A DNA stretch of 64,000 bases from Actinomycetota bacterium (GCA_029979265.1 JAPOHW010000007.1:87798-151797); one strand, 5' to 3'; positions 1-10,307 are shown, counted from the stretch's first letter. The notes: a model not told the origin generated them from the sequence alone. Program-made: numbers and translations.

Positions 1-25
1 ACGACGCACGAGGGGTCATTTGTCA

Positions 26-31
26 TAACGT
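26..31 (+). promoter_or_regulatory. putative -10 box, leaderless metallophosphoesterase gene
   Basis: The hexamer TAACGT (TANNNT form) ends six bases before the ATG at 38 and no Shine-Dalgarno sequence is present. Transcription would start at or next to the start codon. The same geometry recurs at several other genes in this window. No clear -35 box is seen. Confidence 0.45.
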
Positions 32-37
32 CGACCC

Positions 38-1258
38 ATGGCGTCGGCCAAGAACTCTGCTCGACAGCGCGCCGCGCCGACGCTTCCATTCACTGCGCTC
101 CCACCAACCGAGGTCTTCGCGGTGGAGGACACGGTGGTGCAGTTCACGTGGCGCAGCCTCTCCGGTGGCAGCTTGGGTTGCAAGGTGCATCATCGCAGCG
201 GTATGGAGGCGATCGAACTCGGCGACGTCGGTGCCTGCGGAGCGGTCGACATCGAAGGTTTCGTTGCCGGTACCGAGACGACAATCGACGTGGAGGTCGA
301 CGGCCGACCGATCGCGCAGCACGAGGTGTCCACGCTCGACGCGCTTGCCGGTCCGCCGATTGCGAAGATCGCAACGGTCAGCGACCTTCACCTCGGTGCT
401 GACGGCTTCGGACTGATCCGCCAGCTTCGAGAACCCAACGGGGTCGAGCCCTATCCACTTCGATGTGCCAAGGCAGCCGTTCGTGAGGCACAGGCGTGGG
501 GTGCGGAGCTTCTCGTCATCAAGGGTGACATCACCGAACTCGGCATGCCTGACGAATGGGACCTCTTCGACGAACTGCTCGATGACGTCCATATCCCGGT
601 CCTTGCAGTGCCCGGCAACCACGACACGGCCGCCAAGCGGGGTGCGCTCGACGCCGCCACCGAACTTCGGCGTCGCAACCTGTTCCCCGAGCCGGTCGCC
701 GCTACCGACATCGGAGGGGTGACACTCGTCATGGCCGACTCGACCGTACCGGGCCGAAACCATGGTCGACTGGGCCGATCAGCCGAACAACTGGCACAGG
801 CCGTCGATTGCGGGCAGCCGGCGATCATCTTCACGCACCACCATCTCGAACCCCGGACGTACCCAACCATCTGGCCCCCCGGCATTCGAAAGTCCGACAC
901 GGCCGATCTCCTGCCGGCGCTGTTCGAGGCCAACCCGGATCTGGTGATCTCCAGCGGCCACACGCACCGCAACCGGGCGTATCGCCATGCAACCGGATTG
1001 ATCACCGAGGTGTCGGCAACCAAGGACTACCCCGGAGTCTGGGCCGGGTACACGATCCACACCTCTGGCCTTCGCCAAGCGGTCCGCCGGGTGGCCGAGC
1101 CGACGTGTGCAGCGTGGAACGATCGAACCCACGCCGTGGTGGGCGGGATCTGGGGCCGCTGGTCCCCAGGTCGCATCACCGACCGGAGCCTCAACCATGC
1201 CTGGACCCGTACCTACCCTTCGACGAAACCGACAGGTCAGGTCGCTGCGTCGAACTGA
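38..1258 (+). CDS. metallophosphoesterase, calcineurin-like
   Basis: This 406-residue protein carries the full metal-ligand set of calcineurin-like phosphoesterases: SDLHLG near residue 115, GD near 163, GNHD at 193-196, a histidine run at 267-269 and GHTH at 307-310. These residues bind two metals and hydrolyse phosphomono- or diesters; the substrate is not predictable. The first 105 residues resemble the beta-rich N-terminal domain seen before the catalytic domain in some actinobacterial family members. No signal peptide is visible, so it is probably cytoplasmic. It converges on ribBA with a three-base gap. The family call is firm and the physiological role unknown. Confidence 0.9.
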   Translation: MASAKNSARQRAAPTLPFTALPPTEVFAVEDTVVQFTWRSLSGGSLGCKVHHRSGMEAIELGDVGACGAVDIEGFVAGTETTIDVEVDGRPIAQHEVSTLDALAGPPIAKIATVSDLHLGADGFGLIRQLREPNGVEPYPLRCAKAAVREAQAWGAELLVIKGDITELGMPDEWDLFDELLDDVHIPVLAVPGNHDTAAKRGALDAATELRRRNLFPEPVAATDIGGVTLVMADSTVPGRNHGRLGRSAEQLAQAVDCGQPAIIFTHHHLEPRTYPTIWPPGIRKSDTADLLPALFEANPDLVISSGHTHRNRAYRHATGLITEVSATKDYPGVWAGYTIHTSGLRQAVRRVAEPTCAAWNDRTHAVVGGIWGRWSPGRITDRSLNHAWTRTYPSTKPTGQVAASN

Positions 1259-1261
1259 CGA

Positions 1262-2488
1262 TCAGCCGACATCGGGCTCGGCACCGATCTGGTGGGCCAT
1301 CCGGTTGCGCTTCGTCTGGAGATAACGCAGGTTTTCAGGATTTGGCGGGATCTCGATCGGCACACGCTCGACAATCTCGAGCCCGTACCCATCGAGTCCG
1401 GTGAGCTTTGCCGGATTGTTGGTCATGATCCGCATCCGAGTCACACCCAGATCGGCGAGCATGTTGGCACCGACGCCGTACTCTCGACTGTCGACGGGAA
1501 GGCCCTGCGCTGCGTTGGCATCGACGGTGTCGAGGCCCTCATCCTGCAAGGCGTAGGCGCGCATCTTGTGGCCAATGCCGATCCCCCGACCCTCATGGCC
1601 GCGCAGGTAGATCAACACGCCGCGACCCTCCTCGGCGATCTTCTGCAGCGCAGTCTGAAGCTGCGGGCCGCAGTCACAACGGGTGGAGTGGAGGATGTCT
1701 CCGGTGAGGCACTCGCTGTGAACCCGTACCAGTGGTGGCTCACCCCCCTCGACATCACCCATGACATAGGCGACGTGTTCTTCCCCATCGACCACCGATC
1801 GATAGGCGTGCGCCATGAACTCGCCGAACGTGGTGGGAAGGCGGGCCGCGGCAAAGTGCTCGACAAGGATCTCGTTTCGCCTGCGATATCGCACCAGATC
1901 AGCGATGGACACCAACGCGAGGCCGTGTTCGCGAGCAAAGGCTTGCGACGCAGCGAGGTTCATCATCTCGCCTGCGTCGGTGGCAAGGTCGGCGACCACA
2001 CCAACTCGGGCAACGCCGGCGACCGTGCAGAGATCCACCACTGCTTCGGCGTGCCCAGCCCGCTTCAGGACACCACCGGGGCGGGAACGAAGGGGGAACA
2101 CGTGACCGGGACGGGCGAACTGGTCGGGCCGAAGGTCGCTCCCAGCGAGGGCAGCGATCGTCCGGGCCTGATCGGCCGGTGACGAACCGGTCGAGTTGCC
2201 CTCGATCAGGTCGATCGACACGGTGAAGGCGCCACGTCCGGTGGCTACGTCCTCGTCGACCATCAGGTCGAGCCCGAGCGCGTTCGCTCGTTCGACGGTC
2301 ATCGGGACACCCACCAGCCCAGTCGTGCGACGGCTGAGCCATACGAGCCGTTCAGCGGTCATCGGTTCGGCTGCGCCGGCGAGCGCACCTGTGGCCTCGG
2401 GCGAGTCGTCGTCGACGAGCACCACGTACTCCCCTTCGGCAAACACCTGGGCGGCGGTGTCGACATCGGTGAAGGGAGAATTGCTCAC
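1262..2488 (-). CDS. ribBA: RibBA-type fusion: GTP cyclohydrolase II with degenerate DHBP synthase domain
   Basis: The C-terminal half is an intact GTP cyclohydrolase II: it has the zinc-ligand region CLTGD...RCDCG, then RGHEGRGIG, and the TNNP and GLDGYG segments. This enzyme opens GTP in the first step of riboflavin synthesis. The N-terminal half has the 3,4-dihydroxy-2-butanone-4-phosphate synthase fold, but the acidic catalytic loop (family DREN-E-GD) reads SPEATGA, GHTEA is GHAEA, and the late glutamate of the CEL segment is aspartate (VADL). Synthase activity is therefore doubtful. The GTG at 2488 was chosen because AGAGAGG lies five bases upstream; the protein has 408 residues. It follows ribE by 34 bases and shares its strand. 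Confidence 0.9.
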   Translation of the reverse strand: MSNSPFTDVDTAAQVFAEGEYVVLVDDDSPEATGALAGAAEPMTAERLVWLSRRTTGLVGVPMTVERANALGLDLMVDEDVATGRGAFTVSIDLIEGNSTGSSPADQARTIAALAGSDLRPDQFARPGHVFPLRSRPGGVLKRAGHAEAVVDLCTVAGVARVGVVADLATDAGEMMNLAASQAFAREHGLALVSIADLVRYRRRNEILVEHFAAARLPTTFGEFMAHAYRSVVDGEEHVAYVMGDVEGGEPPLVRVHSECLTGDILHSTRCDCGPQLQTALQKIAEEGRGVLIYLRGHEGRGIGIGHKMRAYALQDEGLDTVDANAAQGLPVDSREYGVGANMLADLGVTRMRIMTNNPAKLTGLDGYGLEIVERVPIEIPPNPENLRYLQTKRNRMAHQIGAEPDVG

Positions 2489-2522
2489 GAGAACCTCTCT
2501 ACTGCCGCGACGCAGGATTGCA

Positions 2523-3122
<600 letters not shown>

Positions 3123-3170
3123 CTCAGCTCCTCTCCGTCCACGACCCGCTGTCGTTCGTCCGGGACCCGG

Positions 3171-4136
3171 TCAACGGCCGGGCTGCCACACCGACGCAGC
3201 CAGCAACGCGCGAGCATCGTCGACATCGGCCTTGAGTTGCTCGATCAATTGATCGATCCCGTTGAACTTTCGTTCACTCCGAAGGAACTCGACGAACGAG
3301 ACGTCGACCTGTTCACCGTAGAGGTCACCCTCGAAGTCGATCACGTGCACCTCGAGAAGCGACTGCTCTGCGTGTTCGTAGAATGTCGGCCGTCGTCCAA
3401 TGTTGATTGCGCAGGGATGCACGTCGCCGTTCTCTCGCCGGCACCAGCCCCCATACACAGCATCTGCGGGCCAGGCCATCATGTTCGGCACGGGAATGTT
3501 GGCGGTGGGAAAGCCGATCTTGGTTCCCCGTCGGTCACCTTCGGTGACAACACCACGAACCTCGTAGGGGCGGCCGAGCATCTCGGCCGCCCGACGAACA
3601 TCGCCACCGGCCAATGCTCGACGGATCTTGGTCGAAGACACCGGTTCTCGAGCCTCGTCGGAGTGCCGGATCAGTTCGAGGGCATGCACTTCGAATCCGG
3701 CTGACTCGCCAAACATCGTGAGACCGTCGACGTTGCCACTGCGCCCGACCCCGAAGTGAAAATCCTCTCCCACCACGATCGCCCTGGCATGCAATGCGTC
3801 GACGAAGACCTCCTGGATGAACACGTCGGGAGGTGTCGCCGCCCGGGCCTCGTCGAAGGAGACCACATAGGCGTAATCGAGGCCCTGTGCCTCGAGGAGT
3901 TCGAGCTTCTGGTCGAGGCTGGTGAGCAACAGCGGTGCCGACTCGGGACGCACGACATGAGCTGGGTGACCGTCAAAGGTCACGACTGCGGTTTTGACGC
4001 CGAGACGATCCGCGGTGGACCGGACCTGACGGAAAACTTCTTGATGCCCAAGGTGGACGCCGTCGAACACCCCGATCGTGGACGCGACCGAGACGTCCGA
4101 GGGGAGTCGATCGAGGCGATCACGGAGAAGTTCCAT
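3171..4136 (-). CDS. ribF: bifunctional riboflavin kinase / FAD synthetase
   Basis: The 321-residue protein has the FAD synthetase nucleotidyltransferase domain first (GVFDGVHLGH, VGEDFHFG, SSTKIR) and the riboflavin kinase barrel second (GTKIGFPTAN with the conserved PTAN, then NIGRRPTF and the LYG segment). It phosphorylates riboflavin to FMN and adenylates FMN to FAD. The length is normal. It sits 12 bases downstream of truB and 48 bases upstream of ribE, the common ribosome-maturation to flavin gene order. Confidence 0.95.
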   Translation of the reverse strand: MELLRDRLDRLPSDVSVASTIGVFDGVHLGHQEVFRQVRSTADRLGVKTAVVTFDGHPAHVVRPESAPLLLTSLDQKLELLEAQGLDYAYVVSFDEARAATPPDVFIQEVFVDALHARAIVVGEDFHFGVGRSGNVDGLTMFGESAGFEVHALELIRHSDEAREPVSSTKIRRALAGGDVRRAAEMLGRPYEVRGVVTEGDRRGTKIGFPTANIPVPNMMAWPADAVYGGWCRRENGDVHPCAINIGRRPTFYEHAEQSLLEVHVIDFEGDLYGEQVDVSFVEFLRSERKFNGIDQLIEQLKADVDDARALLAASVWQPGR

Positions 4137-4148
4137 GTGCAGAAAACG

Positions 4149-5036
4149 CTACCGGGGAATCACCACGGTCGGTTTCCCCCCGCCCGCATGGTGCTCGTAC
4201 ACCGCCAAGAGCTCCCCGTCGGTGTCGAACACAGCCCAGGGCCCGTCGCCAGACACACCCAGAGCATCGAGGGAAAGCACCCGACCGTGCCCCACCGCCA
4301 CGGCCGTCGCCGCATCGGCAACGACCGCCTCGAGGTGTGCGACCGCTGCCCCGACGGGGAGCAGCGTCGGGGCTTCGACGGAGGTCGCCTGATCGAGCTC
4401 GAAGCCACCGACTGCTGTCCGGCGCAGCGAACGGAGGTGAGCCCCGCCCCCCAGGGCCGTGCCGAGGTCTGCAGCAAGCGATCGGATATAGGTGCCTGAC
4501 GAGCAGTCGACCGAACAGGCATAGACCAGCTGCTCCCCCTCCACCGGTTCGATCTCGAAGCGACCGACGTGCACGGGTCGAGGGGGTCGCTCGACCTCCT
4601 TGCCCTCGCGAGCCAGTTCGTGGAGACGCTTGCCACCGATCTTGATCGCCGACACCATCGGTGGGACCTGGAGCAGGTCTCCTGTCAACGCTTCGGCGGC
4701 AGCTCCAACCTCGTCGGCGCGAACCGAGCTCATGTCGTGCGTCGCAGTGACCTCACCGCTCGCGTCGAGCGTCGACGTCTCGGTCCCGAGCACGATCTCA
4801 CCGTCGTAGCTCTTCGACAGCTCGGTCAGGAACCGCAGGAGCCGGGTAGCGCGACCCACACCCAACACGAGTACCCCGGTGGCATCAGGATCGAGTGTGC
4901 CGGAATGACCGATCTTGCGGGTCCCGAGCACGCTGCGCGCCTTTGCGACAACATCGTGGCTGGTCCATCCCCGCGGCTTGTCGATCACGGCTACGCCATG
5001 CGGGCCGGTCTCAGTCGGAGGTTTCGCCACCGTCAT
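4149..5036 (-). CDS. truB: tRNA pseudouridine(55) synthase
   Basis: The protein (295 residues) contains the TruB catalytic motif GHSGTLDPDATGVL with the nucleophilic aspartate, followed by the KSYDG region and the VPPMVSAIK segment. It converts U55 of the tRNA T-loop to pseudouridine. The C-terminal tail has a PUA-like length. Its start overlaps the end of rbfA by 26 bases, typical of translational coupling in the nusA-infB-rbfA-truB block. Confidence 0.95.
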   Translation of the reverse strand: MTVAKPPTETGPHGVAVIDKPRGWTSHDVVAKARSVLGTRKIGHSGTLDPDATGVLVLGVGRATRLLRFLTELSKSYDGEIVLGTETSTLDASGEVTATHDMSSVRADEVGAAAEALTGDLLQVPPMVSAIKIGGKRLHELAREGKEVERPPRPVHVGRFEIEPVEGEQLVYACSVDCSSGTYIRSLAADLGTALGGGAHLRSLRRTAVGGFELDQATSVEAPTLLPVGAAVAHLEAVVADAATAVAVGHGRVLSLDALGVSGDGPWAVFDTDGELLAVYEHHAGGGKPTVVIPR

Positions 5037-5433
5037 CAGCCTCCACCTCGGGTACCGAAGGTCGATCCGCTTCCTGCATCAGCAGGCGTTCGATCCGCTC
5101 GGCCGACCGCAGAGTGTCATCGGCACGAAACTCGAGCTCCGGCGCTCGACGCAACGACGTCTGCTGACTCACCGCATGCCGCAAGTTGCCTCGGTACTCC
5201 TCGAATGCTTCCACGATCTCGGGATCATCGTCACGATCGAAGGTGGTGAAGTACACCACCGCTCGGTGGAGGTCACGGTCGACCTCGACGCCGGTGAGCG
5301 ACACGAGGTCGAGTCGCTCGTCCTCGATCAGTTCGAGTTCCTCGGCCACAACGCGCCGGATCCGTTCACCAGCCTTCGCCGTTCGCGCTCCAGCCTGTCC
5401 CCGGCTGTTGTGTCGCGAGTTGCGTTGCGCCAT
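5011..5433 (-). CDS. rbfA: 30S ribosome-binding factor A
   Basis: This 140-residue protein has the RbfA KH-like fold pattern: an N-terminal RIRRVVAEEL helix, the LVSLTGVEVDRDL strand pair, a HRAVVYFT strand and the LRHAVSQQTSLRRAPELEF segment. It acts in 16S rRNA 5'-end maturation and cold adaptation. The ATG at 5433 shares its first base with the TGA of infB (TGATG), so translation is probably coupled. The C-terminus is acidic. The first 15 residues are basic and rich in N/S/R, as in actinobacterial members. Confidence 0.93.
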   Translation of the reverse strand: MAQRNSRHNSRGQAGARTAKAGERIRRVVAEELELIEDERLDLVSLTGVEVDRDLHRAVVYFTTFDRDDDPEIVEAFEEYRGNLRHAVSQQTSLRRAPELEFRADDTLRSAERIERLLMQEADRPSVPEVEADDGGETSD

Positions 5434-8207
5434 CAGCTGAGATCTTCGAGTGTGCGCTCGATCTCGCGCTCCTCGTAGGTCTCGATGATGTCGCCCTCGC
5501 GAAGATCCTGGAAGTCGGACAGGCCGATACCACATTCGAAGCCTGCAGCCACTTCGCGGACATCGTCCTTGAAGCGCTTGAGGGACTGCACGGTGCCCTT
5601 CCAGAGGATCGTCCCTTCACGAATGAACCGGACCTTCGAATTTCGAGTGATCACACCGTTGAGCACATAGCAGCCTGCGATCTTGCCGATCCGCGGCACA
5701 CTGAAGATTTCCCGGACCTCGGCGTCGCCGGTGACGACCTCTTCGAATGTCGGGGCAAGAAGGCCGACCATCGCCGACTCGATATCTTCGAGCAGGTGGT
5801 AGATGATCTCGTATGTCCGAATCTCGACCTTTTCGAGGTCGGCGAGATCGCGCGCTTTGCGGTCGGGGCGAACGCCGTAGCCGATGATGGTTGCGTTGGA
5901 TGTGGCTGCGAGTTGGATGTCGTTTTCGGTGATGCCCCCAACGCCCCGGTGCACGAAACCGATCTTTACTTCGTCACGCTCCAGCTTGCGAAGGCTCTCC
6001 GTCACCGCCTCGAGCGAACCATTGACGTCGGCTTTCACGATCAAGTTGAGCGTTGCGGCCTCGCCGCGCTGGATCTGGTCGAAAATGTCCTCGAGTTTCG
6101 CTCCGCCGGCGAGAGCATGGGCCTCGCGACCGAGTGAGGACTGACGCTGCCAGTGCTCACGGGTATCGGCCACCCGACCGGCGACCTTCTCGTTTGGCGC
6201 AACGACGAACTCGCGACCCGCATCAGCCACCTCGGACAGCCCAAGGACCTGCACCGGCGTGGACGGGCCGGCTTCCTTGATCTGATCACCGTGATCGTTG
6301 ATGAGGGCACGCACGCGACCCCAGGCTGCGCCCGCGACCATGGGATCGCCGACTCGAAGGGTGCCACTCTGCACCAAGACGGTGGCGACAGGGCCCCGGC
6401 CGATGTCGAGATTCGACTCGAGGACGACGCCCTGGGCACGGCCCTCCGGTGAAGCCCGGAGGTCTTCGACCTCGGCGACGAGGAGAATCTGGTCGAGGAG
6501 TTCTTCGATGCCGATGTTCTGGAGCGCAGAGATCCGTTGGAAGATCGTTTCGCCACCCCACTCCTCGGGCACGAGGTTGTGTTCGGCGACTCCTGCGATG
6601 GCCTTGTCCACGTCGGCGTTCTCGCGGTCGATCTTGTTCACGGCAACGATGATCGGGACCTCAGCTGCCTTGGCATGATTGATCGCCTCGATCGTCTGCG
6701 GCATGACGCCATCGTCGGCTGCGACCATGAGGATCACGACATCGGTGGATTCGGCTCCACGAGCACGCATCTGCGTGAAGGCTGCGTGCCCTGGCGTGTC
6801 GATGAAGGTGATCTTCTGACCGCCGTGCTCGACCTGGTACGCGCCGATGTGCTGCGTGATCCCGCCAGCCTCGCCGTCGGCGACGTTTGCGTTGCGAATG
6901 CGGTCGAGCAACAACGTCTTCCCGTGATCGACGTGACCCATCACGGTGATCACCGGAGGACGGATCGGTGCCTCATCGTCGGCTTCGTCGACCTCGTCGA
7001 GATCCAGCAACTTCTGGAGTTCGACCTCTTGTTCCTCACCCGGATCGACGAGACGGACCTCTGCACCGACCTCGGCGGCGAACAGTTCGATCATGTCGTC
7101 CGACAGCGACTGCGTTGCGGTGACCATCTCGCCGGCTTGCATGAGGAAGCGGATGACATCAGCGGCAGTGCGGTTGACCTTCGGACCGAGATCAAGCGCA
7201 GTCGAGGCCCGCTCGACCACGATCTCACCCTCGGGGACCGGTGCATCCTGGGGTGTGTAGCTCGGAGCATCCATCGGCTGGAGCTCTTCGCTGTTGCGAC
7301 GGCGACGCCCTTTGCGGCGGCGTGGGCGCTGCCCACCCGGACCGCCGGGACCGCCACGGCCACCCGGACCTCCGCGGCCGCCGGGACCGCCGCCGGGACC
7401 GCCACGGCCAGGCGCACCTGCGCCGGGCACACTGTCGCGTGGACCGGGTCCACGTCGAGGGCCGCCACTTGACGGCATCGGGCCGCGCGGCGCACCGCCA
7501 GGCCCGCCCGACGGACGACGTACGCCACCAGGAGGGGGTGGGATTGCACGGCCGGAGGTCGATCGCGGCGGGGGTGGAATGGGCTTGCCGGAACCGGAGG
7601 TCGGTGCCTTCTTGACGACCTTCTTGACGACCTTCTTGACGACCTTCTTGACGACCTTCTTGACCGGAGCAGCGGGGGCAGGCGGGGTGACGTCCTCGAC
7701 GGCTCGCTTCGGCGGCGCAGCACTGCCGCTCGAGGAGATCACGCGGGCTGGGGCCACCGGTGCAGCAGGGACCTCGACGGGTTCGGCCTCGACGGCCGGC
7801 GTTTCGGTATCTGGCCCGGACGACTCGACTTCGACGGCTTCGGCTGTCTGCGCAGCAGCCGACTTCTTCGCGGCAGCCTTCTTCGCAGTGGCTTTCTTCG
7901 CAGTGGCCTTCTTCGCTGCAGCCTTCTTCGCAGTGGCTTTCTTCGCAGCAGCCTTCTTCGCAGTGGTCTTCTTCGCGGCAGCCTTCTTCGCAGTCGCCTT
8001 CTTCACCGGCTTCGGTTCTTCAGGCTGCTCGTCGCGGGTCAGGCCTTCGCGCTCTGCCTTGCGGCGAACACGATCGGCCTGCGCGTCTTCGATACTCGAG
8101 GAATGGCCTTTGACCCCGATCCCCAAGGACTCGGCGAGATCGAGAGTTTCAGCATTTGTCATGCCCAACTCTCGTGCGAGTTCATAGACGCGGATCTTGG
8201 ATGGCAC
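5433..8207 (-). CDS. infB: translation initiation factor IF-2
   Basis: The 924-residue protein starts with the IF2 N-terminal helix ([13 protein letters not shown]). A low-complexity region follows: ten AKKA[AT] pentapeptides, a KKVV tetrad and a Gly/Pro/Arg-rich stretch. The GTPase domain has GHVDHGKT near residue 425, then DTPGH and NKID, with the beta-barrel and IF2 C domains after it. It places initiator tRNA on the 30S subunit. The GTG at 8207 is preferred because it gives the conserved first residues. It ends inside the rbfA start codon. Length variation lies in the repeats. Confidence 0.96.
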   Translation of the reverse strand: MPSKIRVYELARELGMTNAETLDLAESLGIGVKGHSSSIEDAQADRVRRKAEREGLTRDEQPEEPKPVKKATAKKAAAKKTTAKKAAAKKATAKKAAAKKATAKKATAKKAAAKKSAAAQTAEAVEVESSGPDTETPAVEAEPVEVPAAPVAPARVISSSGSAAPPKRAVEDVTPPAPAAPVKKVVKKVVKKVVKKVVKKAPTSGSGKPIPPPPRSTSGRAIPPPPGGVRRPSGGPGGAPRGPMPSSGGPRRGPGPRDSVPGAGAPGRGGPGGGPGGRGGPGGRGGPGGPGGQRPRRRKGRRRRNSEELQPMDAPSYTPQDAPVPEGEIVVERASTALDLGPKVNRTAADVIRFLMQAGEMVTATQSLSDDMIELFAAEVGAEVRLVDPGEEQEVELQKLLDLDEVDEADDEAPIRPPVITVMGHVDHGKTLLLDRIRNANVADGEAGGITQHIGAYQVEHGGQKITFIDTPGHAAFTQMRARGAESTDVVILMVAADDGVMPQTIEAINHAKAAEVPIIVAVNKIDRENADVDKAIAGVAEHNLVPEEWGGETIFQRISALQNIGIEELLDQILLVAEVEDLRASPEGRAQGVVLESNLDIGRGPVATVLVQSGTLRVGDPMVAGAAWGRVRALINDHGDQIKEAGPSTPVQVLGLSEVADAGREFVVAPNEKVAGRVADTREHWQRQSSLGREAHALAGGAKLEDIFDQIQRGEAATLNLIVKADVNGSLEAVTESLRKLERDEVKIGFVHRGVGGITENDIQLAATSNATIIGYGVRPDRKARDLADLEKVEIRTYEIIYHLLEDIESAMVGLLAPTFEEVVTGDAEVREIFSVPRIGKIAGCYVLNGVITRNSKVRFIREGTILWKGTVQSLKRFKDDVREVAAGFECGIGLSDFQDLREGDIIETYEEREIERTLEDLS
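7608..7664 (-). repeat. 12-bp tandem repeat in infB (KKVV units)
   Basis: The plus strand shows four perfect copies of CTTCTTGACGAC followed by a partial copy. The array is in frame inside infB and encodes repeated KKVV. Perfect DNA identity implies recent slippage or duplication, not only protein-level bias. Confidence 0.9.
7861..8010 (-). repeat. 15-bp imperfect tandem repeat in infB (AKKA[AT] units)
   Basis: About ten 15-bp units of the form GCCTTCTTCGCAGTG (plus strand) lie end to end inside the N-terminal linker of infB and encode a histone-H1-like AKKA-type repeat. Units differ at a few positions. The array keeps frame, so copy-number change would only alter linker length. Confidence 0.9.
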
Positions 8208-8267
8208 GTGGTGGTTTCGTCTTTCTGAATCAACGGTCCAGCAGCGCCTCAAACGCTACCCGTGGTG

Positions 8268-8534
8268 TCAGCCGCCCCCGTGCGGGCACGCGGGAGGCAC
8301 AACTGGCCACGAATCTTGCAGCCTAGCCAGATCGGGGGCATTCACCTCCGCTCGCAGGGCCCGGCCGAGTGCTTTCCGTTCCACAGCAAGAGCGAGACAT
8401 ACCGGTGACGGGCCGACGTAGGCGCCACGTCCTGGTCCATGACCTGCAGCGAGACCCTCACTGGTTGCCCGAAGGCGCACCAGATCGCCCTGTTCGAACC
8501 GCTGTCGGCAGGCGACACACGTCCGGACGGGCAC
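8268..8534 (-). CDS. ylxR: YlxR-family RNA-binding protein (DUF448)
   Basis: The 88-residue protein begins PVRTCVACRQRF and has the GRGAYV...C segment, both typical of YlxR, a small basic nucleic-acid-binding protein usually encoded between nusA and infB. In Bacillus and Clostridia, members bind RNase P RNA. The GTG start at 8534 overlaps the TAG of nusA (TAGTG). The last 20 residues are Pro/Gly-rich and not conserved in the family. Confidence 0.88.
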   Translation of the reverse strand: MPVRTCVACRQRFEQGDLVRLRATSEGLAAGHGPGRGAYVGPSPVCLALAVERKALGRALRAEVNAPDLARLQDSWPVVPPACPHGGG

Positions 8535-9763
8535 TACTCCTCTTCGTCGCGAGCACCGACGGAATCGTCAGCGACGTCCTCGGCATCGTCATCGGTCCGA
8601 TCGGCGTCGGTTGCACCCTCCTCGGTGTCAGCGTCGACACTCTCAGCAGCCGCCTCTGCTTCGGCTTGGGCGTAGTACTCCGCCTCAGAAATCGGCTCGC
8701 TGCCGTCGGCAGGTTGCCACATGTTCTGACCGGTTTCGGGGTCGCGGATCCACTCGCCATCGGCCCATTCGACCGGGCCGAACTCCTGCTCGGCGGCAAA
8801 GTCGGTCTCGGACTTGATGTTGATGCCCCAGCCGGTGAGACGCGAGGCAAGGCGAGCGTTTTGCCCCTCCTTCCCGATGGCAAGACTCAGTTGATGGTCA
8901 GGCACGATCACATCACAGTCGCCAGTCATCTCGTCGGGTCGAACCTCGGTGACCTTGGCCGGACTCAAGGCGCGAGTCACGAACTCTTGCAGGTCGTCAT
9001 GGAACGGCACGATGTCGATCTTCTCGCCCCGCAGTTCATTGACGACCTGACGAACCCGAGCGCCGCGAGCACCGACGCAGGCACCGACCGGGTCGACATT
9101 GGCGTCATTCGACCACACCGCAATCTTGGTCCGATGCCCCGCTTCGCGAGCGCACGCCTTGATCTCGACGACGCCGTCGGCGATCTCGGGAACCTCCAAC
9201 TCGAAGAGGCGTTTCACCAAACCAGGATGGGTGCGGCTCACCACGATCTGCGGCCCCTTGGCGGTCTTGCGGACCTCGACGATGTACGCCTTGATCCGGG
9301 TGGTGCCGTCGGGACGTTCGAACGGCACCTGCTCGGCCTGTGGGAGCAACGCCTCGACACGACCAAGGTCGAGCAGGGTGTAGCGGGCATCGGTCTGCTG
9401 AATCATCCCGGTCACGATGTCACCCTCACGACCGGCGTACTCCTCGTACTTGAGTTCCCGCTCGGCCTCACGGATGCGCTGCGTCATGACTTGACGAGCG
9501 GTTTGCGCTGCAATTCTGCCGAAGTCGTCCGGAGTCACCTCAAACTCTTCGCCGATCGGTTCCCCGTCCTCGTCGAGCTCTTGAGCAAAAACCTGAAACT
9601 CCATGGTCTCCGGGTTGATGGTCACCCACGCGTACTCGTACGCGTCCGGCAGCCGCTTGTAGGCATGCTCGAGTGCATCGGCGAGCGCACCGAACAGGGC
9701 ATCGACGGAGATGCCTCGTTCGACGGCCAGTGCCTGGAGCGCTTCCATCATGTCTTGGTTCAT
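8534..9763 (-). CDS. nusA: transcription termination/antitermination protein NusA
   Basis: This 409-residue protein has the N-terminal RNA-polymerase-binding domain, an S1 domain (GDIVTGMIQQTDARYTLLDLG), KH1 (DPVGACVGARGARVRQVVNELRGEKIDIV) and KH2 (LAIGKEGQNARLASRLTGW). It controls pausing, termination and antitermination. The last 60 residues are acidic and low in complexity. It lacks the C-terminal acidic repeats of E. coli NusA, as usual in Actinobacteria. Its ATG overlaps the rimP stop by four bases (ATGA), and it ends in TAG, which shows that TAG is a normal stop in this genome. Confidence 0.96.
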   Translation of the reverse strand: MNQDMMEALQALAVERGISVDALFGALADALEHAYKRLPDAYEYAWVTINPETMEFQVFAQELDEDGEPIGEEFEVTPDDFGRIAAQTARQVMTQRIREAERELKYEEYAGREGDIVTGMIQQTDARYTLLDLGRVEALLPQAEQVPFERPDGTTRIKAYIVEVRKTAKGPQIVVSRTHPGLVKRLFELEVPEIADGVVEIKACAREAGHRTKIAVWSNDANVDPVGACVGARGARVRQVVNELRGEKIDIVPFHDDLQEFVTRALSPAKVTEVRPDEMTGDCDVIVPDHQLSLAIGKEGQNARLASRLTGWGINIKSETDFAAEQEFGPVEWADGEWIRDPETGQNMWQPADGSEPISEAEYYAQAEAEAAAESVDADTEEGATDADRTDDDAEDVADDSVGARDEEE

Positions 9764-10287
9764 CGGTTGGCCTCCTGGTTGGAGTGAGCTGGGGTGACGC
9801 GAGCACTACCTGCGTCCTTGGATCCGGAACCCGGTTTTGGAGTCGGATTCCATTCGAAAACGGTCTTGGCCTTAGTGACATCGTCGTACCCGAAGACCCG
9901 CTCGGCACCGTCGAGATCGAGTCGGAACCCGTCGAGGTCTGCACCGACCAGCGTCCCCTGGAATCGGCGCCGTCCTTCGATCTCGACATGTGTCTTGAAC
10001 TTCACAACTTCGCCAATGGCACCTTCGAAGTGGTGGCGGGTTCGCAACGGACGCTCGAGGCCAGGGCTCGATACTTCGAGGGTGTAGCGCCCGGGAATCG
10101 GGTCGGCATCGTCGAGCACGCGGCTCGAACGACGCGAAATCACCTTGATCGCGTCGATGTCGATACCGCCCTCCACGTCGACCAAGATCCGGAGGATTCC
10201 ACCAGTGAACTCGACGTCGTACAGCTCAACACCGACATCGGCGACGATGGGGGCCACAAGCTCGCGAACTCGATCGACAACGGCCAT
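9760..10287 (-). CDS. rimP: ribosome maturation factor RimP
   Basis: The 175-residue protein has the RimP pattern VELYDVEFTGGILRILVD, then DADPIPGRYTLEVSSPGLERPL and the C-terminal SH3-like barrel. It is needed for 30S assembly. The ATG at 10287 has AAAGGGAG about five bases upstream, so it is preferred over an upstream in-frame GTG/TTG-type start. It heads the rimP-nusA-ylxR-infB-rbfA-truB block. A terminator hairpin and a 12-bp palindrome lie immediately upstream. Confidence 0.93.
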   Translation of the reverse strand: MAVVDRVRELVAPIVADVGVELYDVEFTGGILRILVDVEGGIDIDAIKVISRRSSRVLDDADPIPGRYTLEVSSPGLERPLRTRHHFEGAIGEVVKFKTHVEIEGRRRFQGTLVGADLDGFRLDLDGAERVFGYDDVTKAKTVFEWNPTPKPGSGSKDAGSARVTPAHSNQEANR

Positions 10288-10307
10288 GGCACTCCCTTTC
10301 GAACTGT

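Noticed and set aside
7861..8010. Regular direct repeats resembling a CRISPR array
   Set aside because: Units are 15 bp without spacers and are in frame inside infB, so they are coding tandem repeats.
7294..8187. Antisense open frame rich in Phe/Ala and Pro/Gly over infB
   Set aside because: It is the complement of the Lys/Ala and Gly/Pro repeats of IF-2, with no start signal or family resemblance.
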